Positions 1-7,917 of a stretch of DNA of 41,450 nucleotides are shown here, one piece after another. Every line of letters begins with the position of its first letter. Within the stretch, counting starts at the first letter, position 1. Origin of the DNA: Phycisphaerales bacterium (lineage in GTDB: Bacteria > Planctomycetota > Phycisphaerae > Tepidisphaerales > Tepidisphaeraceae). The DNA is taken from NCBI GenBank assembly GCA_020853095.1, contig JADYZN010000010.1, forward strand, positions 1 through 41,450, given 5' to 3'. Made by a program: the position numbers and the translations under genes. The notes under the pieces are model-generated. The model was not told the DNA's origin, ran no database searches, and saw nothing but the letters and a program-made list of their open reading frames with translations.

Positions 1-174
1 CGCACTCCTGCGGAGCCCTATCCTCCGAGGCGGCGCGAGAAGTATAACGCGCGGACGGTTTTGTATTGGGAAAAAATCGGTCTTGACAACGAAATGCCTT
101 TCATGGATAGGGTCCGCACCGCGGACCATTTTTTGCGGCGGATGGCCCATCGGTCAAAATGGTCTAAGGAATGA
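1..174 (+). CDS. C-terminal end of an unidentified protein (cut by the window edge)
   Basis: Reading frame 1 is open from the first base to a TGA at 172-174, giving 57 residues that look like the tail of a real protein. The stretch TVLYWEKIGLDNEMPFM is followed by a basic end (HRSKWSKE). Codon choice is mixed and the frame contains aromatic and acidic residues in a normal balance. I do not recognise the family. A CACAGAG-type dispersed repeat begins five bases after the stop. It could also be a chance open frame, because only 57 codons are visible. Confidence 0.42.
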   Translation, partial: RTPAEPYPPRRREKYNARTVLYWEKIGLDNEMPFMDRVRTADHFLRRMAHRSKWSKE

Positions 175-178
175 ATGT

Positions 179-205
179 GCCACGGAGACACAGAGACACG
201 GAGAA
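179..205 (+). repeat. Dispersed CACAGAG-type repeat, copy 1
   Basis: The sequence CCACGGAGACACAGAGACAC plus CGGAG matches six other copies in this window, in either orientation (2464, 3423, 3531, 9248, 35677, 35759). All copies are intergenic. This copy lies between the truncated gene tail and the methyltransferase remnant. Confidence 0.75.
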
Positions 206-239
206 GAAAAAAATAGTGGTTTGCGACTCGCGGACCTTA

Positions 240-338
240 TCAATCATCCGCCGGATCGGGATGGATCAGATCGACGCACTCATCGCCGACATAGCGCCGC
301 AGAATGTCGAGGTTGTCGTCGTAATATAAGGTGTTCAT
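240..338 (-). pseudogene. Remnant of an adenine-type DNA methyltransferase (N-terminal 32 codons only)
   Basis: On the minus strand an ATG at 338 opens 32 codons that begin MNTLYYDDNLDILRRYV and end DLIHPDPADD before a TGA. Many site-specific DNA-methyltransferases, of the type III and Mod-like kind, begin in this way: NTLYYGDNLD, then about ten residues, then DLIYLDPPF (motif IV). Here the frame dies exactly at the DPPF/DPPY catalytic motif, and a dispersed CACAGAG repeat follows 35 bases further on. I infer a broken gene whose body was lost, probably by recombination at the repeat. The similarity is judged from memory of the family, not from an alignment. Thirty-two residues are few, but the order of motifs is specific. 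Confidence 0.55.
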
Positions 339-917
339 GTGGCGGCCAAGTCTATCGCCCGCCGCCACCAAGGCCAAGGGAAGCGGGATTGGCCAACGCC
401 CGCCTACTATACCTAGTGGTCAGTCGATCCGCGCCTACCTTCCGTTGCGGCTTTTCCGTTGACAATTGCCGAATTTCGGCGTAAGAACGACCCCATCCCC
501 GCCACGATCGGCGCGTTTCAGACGTTCGATGGCGCGTTTTCGCCGTGCGATGGCGCGTTTCAGAGTCCCGATGGCGCATTTGGGAGGTCCGATGGCGCGT
601 TTTAGAAGCGCGGTGGCGCGTTTTAGAGTCCTGATGGCGCGTTTACGAGTCTAAAACGCGCGTTTTAGAGGCGCGGTGGCGCGTTTTGAAGTTTCAATGG
701 CGCGTTTCGGAGTTCCGATGGCGCGTATTGTTCTCGCGTCTATGCATTTAAAGAACAAGATCGTAATGTGAATTATATGGGAAAAAGGTTGGATTGGCCC
801 CTCTTGTGAATACACCGCAGCATTCGTCGCATCTCCGTGGCTGCTGGAAAGCGCAAACCGGATTGTGCATGGACTGACAGCGTTCAATATTCGTTTCATG
901 TAAGGCGGGACAAGTCT
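339..917. other. 579-bp region without a convincing gene, holding the 21-bp repeat array
   Basis: Open frames cross this stretch on both strands, but they arise because the repeat unit is a multiple of three and lacks stops. None has a ribosome-binding site or a recognisable product. The content is a GC-rich part (339-505), the tandem array (506-737), and a more AT-rich part (738-917) directly before the ATPase gene, where its promoter is expected. Confidence 0.6.
506..737. repeat. 21-bp tandem repeat array (about 11 units)
   Basis: Units begin at 506 (one base long), 528, 549, 570, 591, 612, 633, 654, 675, 696 and 717. From 528 on, the spacing is exactly 21 bp. The conserved half is GATGGCGCGTTTT; the other half varies more. 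The unit starting at 654 has lost its first bases, and its junction with the preceding unit makes an 18-bp perfect palindrome at 651-668 (CTAAAACGCGCGTTTTAG). Twenty-one bp is two helical turns, so each conserved half faces the same side of the DNA. It is also seven codons, so any frame through it reads as heptads (MARFRxx). Spacing and sequence do not fit CRISPR. Confidence 0.92.
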
Positions 918-2429
918 ATGGCGAAAAAAACCAAAAATGAGCGAAACTATGTTTCCCCGAATCACCGTACAACGCCGCCCAAGTTAGGGGATATTGTAGC
1001 CGAAAATGACAGTGAACTGGTCCAAAATTACGTCAACCGGCAGAAATATGTGGACCGAGCCCTTGATCTGAACGATCCGGCGGTTTTCTTCGTCGCGCCC
1101 AAAGGCGTGGGAAAGTCCGCCATCCTGCAGATGGTGCGCCTTTTGCGCAGCAAGGATCAACACCGGATCATCAATATTTCCCCGGACAACTTGGCCTTTT
1201 CCGCATTGGCAAATGTGAACGCCAGCACACCTCTCCTTTCAGAGCCGCAGCGCCAGCAGCATCTTTTTCGAACCCTTTGGGATTACGTCCTCATCATTGA
1301 AATACTCAGCCATGAACACGCCTCATCAGGCGGTATGGTAGACTGGATTGCCAGTTTGTTCGCCGATAAGGACTCCAAGGACGCACGGCGGCTTCTGAAA
1401 ATCACGCTCGACGATCAGGGGAACGGGCATACCTTCACAGAGCGCATTCTGCAATTGGTCAAGGAAGTTGAGCTATCCGGTGATGCCGTGGGCGGAGGTG
1501 TGGCCGGGAAGGTGGTGTTGCACAATGCCAACACCGCAGGCACCCAACAGCTTCAATTGCTCTCATTGGTGAACGCCGTTGCCAGGAAGCTTCCGGGTAG
1601 AGTATCGCATCGGTATCAGGTTCTGATCGACGACTTGGATCAGGACTGGAACGGCACACCGCTGCAGAACGCATTCATTGCCGCCCTTTTTCAATCACTA
1701 CGGAAATTGAATTCTCCTGCGATCCGATTTGCTGTTTCCATGAGGCAGGCCATTTATCGCGATTTGGAGCTTCCCGATCGTGACAAGCTCCGGCCTGCCG
1801 TGATACCTGTGACATGGGATCGGTCCGACGTGAAGCAAATGATTCAAAAGCGCATCGTGAGTGCGCTCAATTGCAGGGAATCCGACGTTTGGACCTCGGT
1901 CTTTGATCCTGCCGCCTTTGATCGAATCTGGCTCCACACCTCAGGTACTCCAAGAGAATTGATCCGAATTGCCGAAATGTCACTGGACAATGCCTTTAGC
2001 TCGCATCACAAGCGCGTGCTGGATGATGATGTGTCGAAGGCCATCCGCACATTCTCTCAGGAACGAATCGAGGATTTAGAGAGCGATTGGAGCTTTAAGT
2101 ATCGCGGTATGGGTTACTTGGTCAAATTCCTCAATGGCTGGCCAAAAGAGTTTCCCGAAAAGAAATTCGAGGATTTGGCCGTGGCCGTCGCCAGTGCGAT
2201 TGAGGAAAAGAAACCAGGTTCCGAACGATACAGTTGGGCGAATGGATTTCTGGAAGACTACCACGAGCTTATCAATGTTTTTTTCCGATGCGGTGTTCTG
2301 CAACTGAAGCTTAGCCGTACGGATGAGCCAAGGCCGTATAATCCAGACGGCAGCGAAGAACTACCGCCGGATTTCTGGCTGGCTATCCACCCGATGTATG
2401 CACCGGCTTTGGGACTTGTTGGCGCATGA
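918..2429 (+). CDS. P-loop ATPase resembling the Sll1717 family
   Basis: This 503-aa protein has a Walker A motif near residues 63-72 (APKGVGKSAI) after a YVDRALDLNDPAVFFV strand, and a Walker B-like strand YQVLIDDLDQDW near residues 234-245. The layout (a short N-terminal tail, then RxxYVDRAL, then FFVAPKGVGKS) is that of Sll1717-like P-loop ATPases, a STAND/KAP-like group of unknown role. I chose the ATG at 918 because AAGGCGGGA lies 7 bases before it; an in-frame ATG at 837 would add 27 residues of poor character. No membrane segment is evident. Codons are less GC-biased than in the neighbours, suggesting transfer. The truncated methyltransferase and repeat array upstream make a defence role conceivable, but nothing in the sequence proves one. 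Confidence 0.75.
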   Translation: MAKKTKNERNYVSPNHRTTPPKLGDIVAENDSELVQNYVNRQKYVDRALDLNDPAVFFVAPKGVGKSAILQMVRLLRSKDQHRIINISPDNLAFSALANVNASTPLLSEPQRQQHLFRTLWDYVLIIEILSHEHASSGGMVDWIASLFADKDSKDARRLLKITLDDQGNGHTFTERILQLVKEVELSGDAVGGGVAGKVVLHNANTAGTQQLQLLSLVNAVARKLPGRVSHRYQVLIDDLDQDWNGTPLQNAFIAALFQSLRKLNSPAIRFAVSMRQAIYRDLELPDRDKLRPAVIPVTWDRSDVKQMIQKRIVSALNCRESDVWTSVFDPAAFDRIWLHTSGTPRELIRIAEMSLDNAFSSHHKRVLDDDVSKAIRTFSQERIEDLESDWSFKYRGMGYLVKFLNGWPKEFPEKKFEDLAVAVASAIEEKKPGSERYSWANGFLEDYHELINVFFRCGVLQLKLSRTDEPRPYNPDGSEELPPDFWLAIHPMYAPALGLVGA

Positions 2430-2463
2430 GCAATTCTCATTGCGGCAAGCCGCGCCACAACCT

Positions 2464-2489
2464 CTCCGCGCCTCCGTGTCTCTGTGGTG
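2464..2489 (-). repeat. Dispersed CACAGAG-type repeat, copy 2
   Basis: CCTCCGTGTCTCTGTGGTG is the reverse orientation of copy 1. It lies just after the ATPase gene, so the ATPase and the repeat array are flanked by inverted copies at 179 and 2464. Confidence 0.7.
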
Positions 2490-2681
2490 AATCCTTCTTC
2501 CGACGGGGCGCGCGGGGCCGATAACCGGCACAGTCGGCATAAAAATCACAAATGGATTAAAGTGTAGGGGCCGATGGCCGATGAAAGGAGCATCACCGCC
2601 GTCACGCGACGGGCTGGTTTTTGCCGGGGCGCTGCCTTGGGATCGGTCCAACCGACGAGCGGAATACACAGGAGACTTGTC

Positions 2682-3407
2682 ATGTACAAGAACTTCCTTC
2701 CGACGAGCGATGCCGGTCTGGCGGCGTGGGCGTTGAACTTCGACGTGAAGATCACGGCCGCGCCGATCACGTACGGGCTGACGGCCCTGCAGGCGGGGGT
2801 GTATCACGCCCTTCGGCTCGCCTACGTCGCCGCGCTGGATGTGGCCTTGGCGCCCACCACGCGGAGCACCTCCACCATCTTCGCCAAGAACACGGCGAAG
2901 AAGTCGATGGTGTCGGCCAGCCGCGAGCTTTCACGCATCGTGCAGGCGTTTCCCGACACGACCGATCAGATGCGCATCGACCTGGGGTTGAACGTGCGCA
3001 AGGTTCCGCCGCAGCCGTCGCCGACGCCCGACCAGTCGCCGTTGATCGACCTGCTGGGCGTGAGCGGTTACACCGCCGAGGTGCGACTGCACGCCGACGG
3101 GGAGGCGATCGGCCGGGCACCCAACGCGGCCGGCGCGACGATCTGGGGATACGTCGGCCCCAACGCCCCGACGCAGGACAGCCAGTGGGTGCCGATGGGC
3201 AATCATCCCAGGACGAAGATTCAGGTGACCTTCACCGAATCAACCGTTCCGGGGATGACCATCTGGTTGACGGCCCGCTGGTACAACAGCCGGATGGAAT
3301 ATGGCCCGCCGGCCGCGCCGGTCAGCGCCAATCTGCCGGGGTTCGGATCGGCGGCCAGCGCTGAACCGGTCGCCGCGGAGGGCGATGGGATGAAGGTCGC
3401 GGCGTAG
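2682..3407 (+). CDS. Uncharacterised 241-aa protein
   Basis: The start is set by AGGAG at 2670-2674, seven bases before the ATG; the open frame extends upstream to 2574 without a better start. The N-terminal half is alpha-helical and rich in Ala and Thr (NFLPTSDAGLAAWALNFD, then helices to about residue 105). After a Pro-rich hinge (PPQPSPTPDQSP) comes a beta-rich half with GYTAEVRLHADG, a WVPMG turn and TIWLTARWYNSRMEYGP, which resembles a fibronectin-III-like or other beta-sandwich fold. There is no signal peptide. I have the impression of similar unnamed proteins in Planctomycetota and Verrucomicrobiota, but I cannot name a family. Dispersed repeats flank it on both sides. Confidence 0.75.
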   Translation: MYKNFLPTSDAGLAAWALNFDVKITAAPITYGLTALQAGVYHALRLAYVAALDVALAPTTRSTSTIFAKNTAKKSMVSASRELSRIVQAFPDTTDQMRIDLGLNVRKVPPQPSPTPDQSPLIDLLGVSGYTAEVRLHADGEAIGRAPNAAGATIWGYVGPNAPTQDSQWVPMGNHPRTKIQVTFTESTVPGMTIWLTARWYNSRMEYGPPAAPVSANLPGFGSAASAEPVAAEGDGMKVAA

Positions 3408-3422
3408 GGTAAAAGAGGATGT

Positions 3423-3558
3423 TGCCACGGAGGCACAGAGATCACGGAGCTTGTAGGGTGGGCCTTGGCCAACCGATTTTGAGGATTATTCCGTCCTCGT
3501 GGTGGGCCAAGACCCACCCTACGCCCTGATCTCCGTGCTCTTTGTGTCTCCGTGGCTC
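3423..3558. repeat. Nested inverted repeat built from two dispersed repeat families
   Basis: The outer arms are CACAGAG-type copies (3423-3450 and 3531-3558, opposite orientation). The inner arms are GTAGGGTGGGCCTTGGCC (3453-3470) and its near-perfect complement (3505-3522, one mismatch). The 136-bp unit can fold into one long cruciform or RNA hairpin between the convergent genes ending at 3407 and 3603, so it may act as a terminator. The inner motif recurs with one change at 41262-41279. Confidence 0.8.
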
Positions 3559-3602
3559 ACCTTTGTTCCCCTCCCGCGGCGGCACGGAATCAGCCCCCCC
3601 GC

Positions 3603-4253
3603 TCACGCATGCGCGACCAGGGTTTCGGCGGGCTGGGTCTCTTTTTCATCGTCGTGCTGTTCCTTCAGCGGGGCGATGATTTTGATGATCTCGCTCAGGA
3701 CGCGGATCATCGACATCGTGGCCTCGACCAGGGCGATCTTGTCAGCCGGGTAATAGCGAAGAATCGGCGCGGTGTCGCGATCGTACACTTCCATGCGACG
3801 GCGGATGACGGTGTCCGAGGCATCGTCGATGCGGTTTTCCTTCAAGGCGCGCCGGCGGAGCCGTTCGACCATCTTTTCAGGGTCGGCGACCAGGTGGATG
3901 ACCTTCACCACGTCGATGGTGTCCTCCAGCAGCGCCGCCTGCTTGACGTTGCGCGGCAGGCCATCCAGAACGAGGATGTCGGTCGAGGGATGGAATTGAT
4001 TGATCATCTCCATCCCCTTGATGTACTGCCGCCAGAGATTGACCGTCAGTTCATCGGGAACCAGCAGGCCCTTGCTGGAATACTCCCAGACCGTGCGCCC
4101 CATCTGGCTCTGCAAATCCAGCGAACGGAAGATGTCGCCGGTGGCGCTGTGATAAAAGCCGGGGATGGACCCGAGGATTTTCCCCTGGGTTCCCTTGCCG
4201 CTTCCGGGGGCGCCAAAGAGTAGAACGGTTTTGTATCGCATGGACTTGTTCAT
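3603..4253 (-). CDS. adk: Adenylate kinase
   Basis: This enzyme interconverts ATP + AMP and 2 ADP in the cytoplasm. The P-loop GAPGSGKGTQ is at residues 14-23, the AMP-site region HSATGDIFR follows, and LDGLPRN is the conserved DGFPRx segment with Leu in place of Phe. The LID is short and has no zinc cysteines. At 216 aa it is of usual size, with an acidic, poorly conserved end (EQHDDEKETQ). The ATG at 4253 is preceded by a GA-rich tract that serves as ribosome-binding site but also lies in a hairpin (4258-4281). It sits 36 bases downstream of acs, whose product releases AMP, so it is probably co-transcribed with acs. A broader nucleoside monophosphate kinase specificity cannot be excluded. 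Confidence 0.88.
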   Translation of the reverse strand: MNKSMRYKTVLLFGAPGSGKGTQGKILGSIPGFYHSATGDIFRSLDLQSQMGRTVWEYSSKGLLVPDELTVNLWRQYIKGMEMINQFHPSTDILVLDGLPRNVKQAALLEDTIDVVKVIHLVADPEKMVERLRRRALKENRIDDASDTVIRRRMEVYDRDTAPILRYYPADKIALVEATMSMIRVLSEIIKIIAPLKEQHDDEKETQPAETLVAHA

Positions 4254-4257
4254 CCTC

Positions 4258-4281
4258 CCCCTCTCCTCAAATGGAGAGGGG
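4258..4281 (-). promoter_or_regulatory. Hairpin between acs and adk covering the adk ribosome-binding region
   Basis: CCCCTCTCC (4258-4266) and GGAGAGGGG (4273-4281) pair perfectly around a six-base loop. In the acs-adk transcript the GGAGAGGGG arm nearest adk is the same GA-rich tract expected to bind the ribosome, so folding could lower adk translation relative to acs. It could instead be one more dispersed palindrome. Pairing is seen; regulation is inferred. Confidence 0.5.
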
Positions 4282-4289
4282 AAACGACA

Positions 4290-6266
4290 TTACTTTTCAT
4301 CCTGCTCTTTAAGGCGCGCCAGGACGCTGAAATCCTCCAGCGTGGTGGTGTCGCCTTTGACTTCGCCGCTGGTGGCCAGCTCCTTGAGCAGCCGCCGCAT
4401 GATCTTGCCGCTGCGGGTCTTGGGCAGCGAATCGGTGAAGCGGATCTGATCCGGCTTGGCCAATGATCCGATCTGCTTGCCGACCCAGGCGATCAATTCC
4501 TTCTTGAGCGCCTCGGTCGGCTGCCGGCCCGATTCGAGGGTGACAAACGCCGCGATCCCCTGCCCCTTCAGGTCGTGCGGCATGCCGACGACCGCCGCCT
4601 CGGCGACGTATTCATGGGCGACCAGCGCGCTTTCGATCTCCATCGTCCCCAGCCGGTGGCCCGAAACGTTGATGACATCGTCCACCCGGCCCATGATCCA
4701 GAAATAGCCATCCTCATCGCGACGCGCCCCATCCCCGGAAAAATACACTCCCGGAACGTCCGACCAGTATTGGCGGGCATAACGATCCGGATCGTTGAAA
4801 ATGCCCCGCAACATCGACGGCCAGGGCTTGCGAATCACCAGCAAACCGCCCTGGTTGGCGGGCAATTCCTTGCCCGTGCGATCCACCACGGCCGCGTCAA
4901 TGCCGAAAAACGGCAGCGTCGCCGTGCCCGGTTTGGTCGGCGTCGCCCCCGGCAGCGGCGTGATCATGATCGCGCCGGTCTCGGTCTGCCACCAGGTGTC
5001 AACGATCGGACACTTGCCGTGGCCGATGACCTGGTGATACCACATCCACGCCTCCGGGTTGATCGGTTCGCCGACGGTTCCCAGCAGCCGCAGCGACGAC
5101 AGGTCGTGCTTGTCCACCAGTTCTCGCCCCGCCCGCATGAACGCGCGGATGGCCGTTGGCGCGGTATAAAAGACGTTGACCTTGTGGCGTTCGATGATCG
5201 CCCAGAACCGCGAAAAATCAGGGAAATTGGGAGCGCCTTCGTACATCAGCGTCGTCGTGCCGGCCGCCAGCGGGCCATAGACGACGTACGAATGGCCCGT
5301 CACCCAGCCGATGTCCGCGCTGCACCAGTACAAATCCTCGTCACGCAGATCAAAGACGTATTTGCAGGTCATCTGGCAGCTCAGCAGATACCCGGCGGTC
5401 GTATGCAAAATCCCCTTGGGCTTGCCGGTCGATCCGCTGGTGTACAGGACGTAGAGCATGTCCTCGGCGTCCATCGGTTCGGCCGGACAATCCGCGCTCT
5501 GGCCGGCGACGACGTCGCTCCACCAGATGTCGCGCCCCTCGACCCACTTGACCGGCTTGCCCGTGCGCTTCAGGACGATGACCTTCTTCACCAGCGCCGT
5601 GCTTTGCAGCGCGTTGTCAACGTTCTCCTTCAACGCCACGTCGCCGCCCCGCCGCACGCCTCCATCGGCGGTGATGATCAGGTTGGACTTGGCATCCTCC
5701 ACCCGATCCGAAATCGCCTGGCTGGAAAAACCGCCGAAGATCACCGAATGCGCCGCCCCGATGCGGGCGCACGCCAGCATCGCGATGGCCGCCTCGGGCA
5801 CCATCGGCATGTAAATCGTGATCCGATCCCCTTTTTTCACCCCCAGCTTCTTCAAACCGTTGGCGAACCGGCACACATCATCCCGCAGCGCCCGATAGGT
5901 GATCTTGCGCACCTCCGGCCTGCCGGATGCATCCAGCGCCTCGGATTCCCACAAAATGGCGGTCTTGTCGCCCCGCCCCTGCTCGATCTGATGATCCAGA
6001 CAGTTGTAGGCGACGTTCAGTTTGCCCCCCACAAACCACTTGGCATACGGCGCTTTCCAATCCAGCACCCGGTCCCATTTCTTGAACCAGTGAAGTTCAT
6101 TGGCCATCCGGCCGAAAAACTCCTCCGGCTGGTCGATCGACTCGCGGTACATCCGCTTGTATTCATCCATCGACTTGACGTGCGCCCTGGCCGAAAACGC
6201 CGCCGGCGGCGGAAAAACACGGTGTTCCTGAAGACTGGATTGAATGGCGGATTCATTCTCTGCCAT
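4290..6266 (-). CDS. acs: Acetyl-CoA synthetase (AMP-forming)
   Basis: This 658-aa cytoplasmic ligase makes acetyl-CoA from acetate, ATP and CoA, releasing AMP and pyrophosphate. It is full length. It begins with the Acs N-terminal helix region ([20 protein letters not shown]). The adenylate-forming signature [11 protein letters not shown] lies near residue 270, [16 protein letters not shown] carries the acetate-pocket Trp, and [20 protein letters not shown] precedes the hinge. The C-terminal [11 protein letters not shown] holds the lysine that is reversibly acetylated in known Acs enzymes. GAGGA stands six bases before the ATG. It is the first gene of an acs-adk pair. Confidence 0.96.
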   Translation of the reverse strand: MAENESAIQSSLQEHRVFPPPAAFSARAHVKSMDEYKRMYRESIDQPEEFFGRMANELHWFKKWDRVLDWKAPYAKWFVGGKLNVAYNCLDHQIEQGRGDKTAILWESEALDASGRPEVRKITYRALRDDVCRFANGLKKLGVKKGDRITIYMPMVPEAAIAMLACARIGAAHSVIFGGFSSQAISDRVEDAKSNLIITADGGVRRGGDVALKENVDNALQSTALVKKVIVLKRTGKPVKWVEGRDIWWSDVVAGQSADCPAEPMDAEDMLYVLYTSGSTGKPKGILHTTAGYLLSCQMTCKYVFDLRDEDLYWCSADIGWVTGHSYVVYGPLAAGTTTLMYEGAPNFPDFSRFWAIIERHKVNVFYTAPTAIRAFMRAGRELVDKHDLSSLRLLGTVGEPINPEAWMWYHQVIGHGKCPIVDTWWQTETGAIMITPLPGATPTKPGTATLPFFGIDAAVVDRTGKELPANQGGLLVIRKPWPSMLRGIFNDPDRYARQYWSDVPGVYFSGDGARRDEDGYFWIMGRVDDVINVSGHRLGTMEIESALVAHEYVAEAAVVGMPHDLKGQGIAAFVTLESGRQPTEALKKELIAWVGKQIGSLAKPDQIRFTDSLPKTRSGKIMRRLLKELATSGEVKGDTTTLEDFSVLARLKEQDEK

Positions 6267-6398
6267 GATGCTGTTCCTCGCTGTGGTAAAAGGACCTCAA
6301 AAACAGGTTATATTCGACCGCACCGGAAGGAGGTGGCGTCCAACCCGAACCCGACGGGGTATTTGTACCGTTTTACCCATTCATCGCCAAGGGTTTTC

Positions 6399-7889
6399 TC
6401 AAACCGAAACCGCAACTTCCTGCAATTTCCCGAAAAGTGTCAGGTTTTTGGCGCCGACGATCCTCACCTCCACCAACTGCCCTTTGAGCGACCTCGGCGC
6501 GGGAAAAACGACGATCTGGTCCCCGGCCGTGCGCCCGACCATCTGGGTTTCGCCGGCGGATGATTCATCCGCCCTTCTCTGCCACCCCAGCTCCACCTTG
6601 CCCACAGCCGCCGCCTGCCGGCTGACCAGCTTGCTTTCACCCTCGACCAGCACCTGCACGGTCCTGTCGATCATCTGGCGATTGATGGACTCGGACACCT
6701 CCTGCTGCACCGCCAGCAACCGGTTGTTGCGGCTTCGTTTGTCGGCATCGGCGACATCATCGGCAAACCGGTCGATCGCCACCGTGCCGGGCCGCGGGCT
6801 GTATTTGAAAATAAACGAATTTTTGAACCGGCAGCGCCGAACCATCTCCATCGTCAGCTCAAAGTCCTCCTCGGTCTCCCCCGGAAACCCCACGATGAAA
6901 TCGCTGGCGATGCTGATGTCGCTCATCATCCCCCGTGCCCGATCCACAAAATCGTAATATTGACCCGCGGTGTACCCCCGATTCATCGCCTTCAGTATCC
7001 GGTCGCTGCCATGCTGGGCCGGCGCGTGCAGATACCGGCAGATGCGCGAACAATCCCGCATCGCCTGCAATGCCTCGTTGGTGAAATCACGCGGAAAACT
7101 GGTGACAAATCGCAACCTCGGCAATTCCGTCACGGCCTCGTGAATGTCATACAACAGCTGCGCGAACGTGGTTTGCCGCCCATCCCCATCGCGATAATGG
7201 TAATGGTTGACGGTCTGCCCCAGCAGCGTCACCTCGCGAACACCGGCCTGCGCGAGACGTTTGACTTCCTCGATGATGTTCCCCGGCGGCCGATGAACCT
7301 CCGGACCGCGCGTATACGGCACGACGCAATAACTGCAAAATTTGTTGCAGCCGCGCGTGATGCGCACGTACGCCTGGGCGATGTCATCCTCGGAACTGAT
7401 GCTGCGGGACAGGTCCAGCAACTCCAGGTTGTCCTCCGCCGCCGCCAGCGTGGCCGATCGACGGGTGTTGGACCCCATCAACGCCACCTGCCTGGTCCGA
7501 TCCGCCCCGGTGATGACGGCGTTGTGGACCAACTGCGTCAATTTGTCCAATTCCCCCGGCCCGCACAGCAGGTCAACGTGCGGATACCGGCGAAACAAAT
7601 CCGTGCCATCCCGTTCGGCCATGCAACCGATCACCCCGATCACCAGCTCCGGCCGTTGCTGCTTGTGAGGCCGCAATTCCCCCAGCCGCGACCAGACCTT
7701 CTGCTCGGCGTGTTCGCGCACCGAACAGGTGTTGAAAAGAATGACATCCGCCCGGTCCCGATCCTCGGTCGATTCGTAGCCGTGCGCGCGAAGCTGGCCA
7801 AGGACCAGTTCGCTGTCCAGCACGTTCATCTGACAACCAAACGTTTCCAGGTACAGCTTGCGTTTCATGTCACGGCTATTTTGTGCCAT
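6399..7889 (-). CDS. miaB: tRNA-2-methylthio-N6-dimethylallyladenosine synthase MiaB
   Basis: MiaB is a radical-SAM methylthiotransferase that thiomethylates i6A37 in tRNAs. The N-terminal UPF0004 domain has the three cluster cysteines in TFGCQMN, FNTCSVREHA and GVIGCMAER. The radical-SAM motif CNKFCSYC is followed by VVPYTRGPEVHRP. A TRAM domain closes the protein (about residues 425-496, LVEVRIVGAKNLTLFG). At 496 aa it is slightly long. The ATG at 7889 or the one at 7868 could be the start; neither has a clear ribosome-binding site. It follows proA by 28 bases on the same strand, so the two are likely one transcript. Confidence 0.95.
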   Translation of the reverse strand: MAQNSRDMKRKLYLETFGCQMNVLDSELVLGQLRAHGYESTEDRDRADVILFNTCSVREHAEQKVWSRLGELRPHKQQRPELVIGVIGCMAERDGTDLFRRYPHVDLLCGPGELDKLTQLVHNAVITGADRTRQVALMGSNTRRSATLAAAEDNLELLDLSRSISSEDDIAQAYVRITRGCNKFCSYCVVPYTRGPEVHRPPGNIIEEVKRLAQAGVREVTLLGQTVNHYHYRDGDGRQTTFAQLLYDIHEAVTELPRLRFVTSFPRDFTNEALQAMRDCSRICRYLHAPAQHGSDRILKAMNRGYTAGQYYDFVDRARGMMSDISIASDFIVGFPGETEEDFELTMEMVRRCRFKNSFIFKYSPRPGTVAIDRFADDVADADKRSRNNRLLAVQQEVSESINRQMIDRTVQVLVEGESKLVSRQAAAVGKVELGWQRRADESSAGETQMVGRTAGDQIVVFPAPRSLKGQLVEVRIVGAKNLTLFGKLQEVAVSV

Positions 7890-7917
7890 GGACGGCCAGT
7901 CCGCCAGTGCTTGGAGC

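Noticed and set aside
83-484. Plus-strand frame of 133 codons at the left end
   Set aside because: It runs through a dispersed repeat and against the methyltransferase remnant, has no ribosome-binding site, and its composition (Arg/Pro/Cys-rich) is not protein-like.
466-654. Open frame through the 21-bp array (heptads like MARFRxx), and reverse-strand frames through the same array
   Set aside because: They exist because the unit is 21 bp and lacks stops; no ribosome-binding site, no gene-like flank, and several frames are open at once.
506-737. CRISPR array
   Set aside because: The unit is 21 bp with no separate spacers, and no cas genes are present.
4575-6563. Long plus-strand frame opposite acs
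   Set aside because: It is a shadow of the high-GC acs gene on the other strand; composition is Arg/His/Pro-rich with no motifs. The same holds for other long frames opposite miaB, proA, ugd, WecA, ileS and hpnE.
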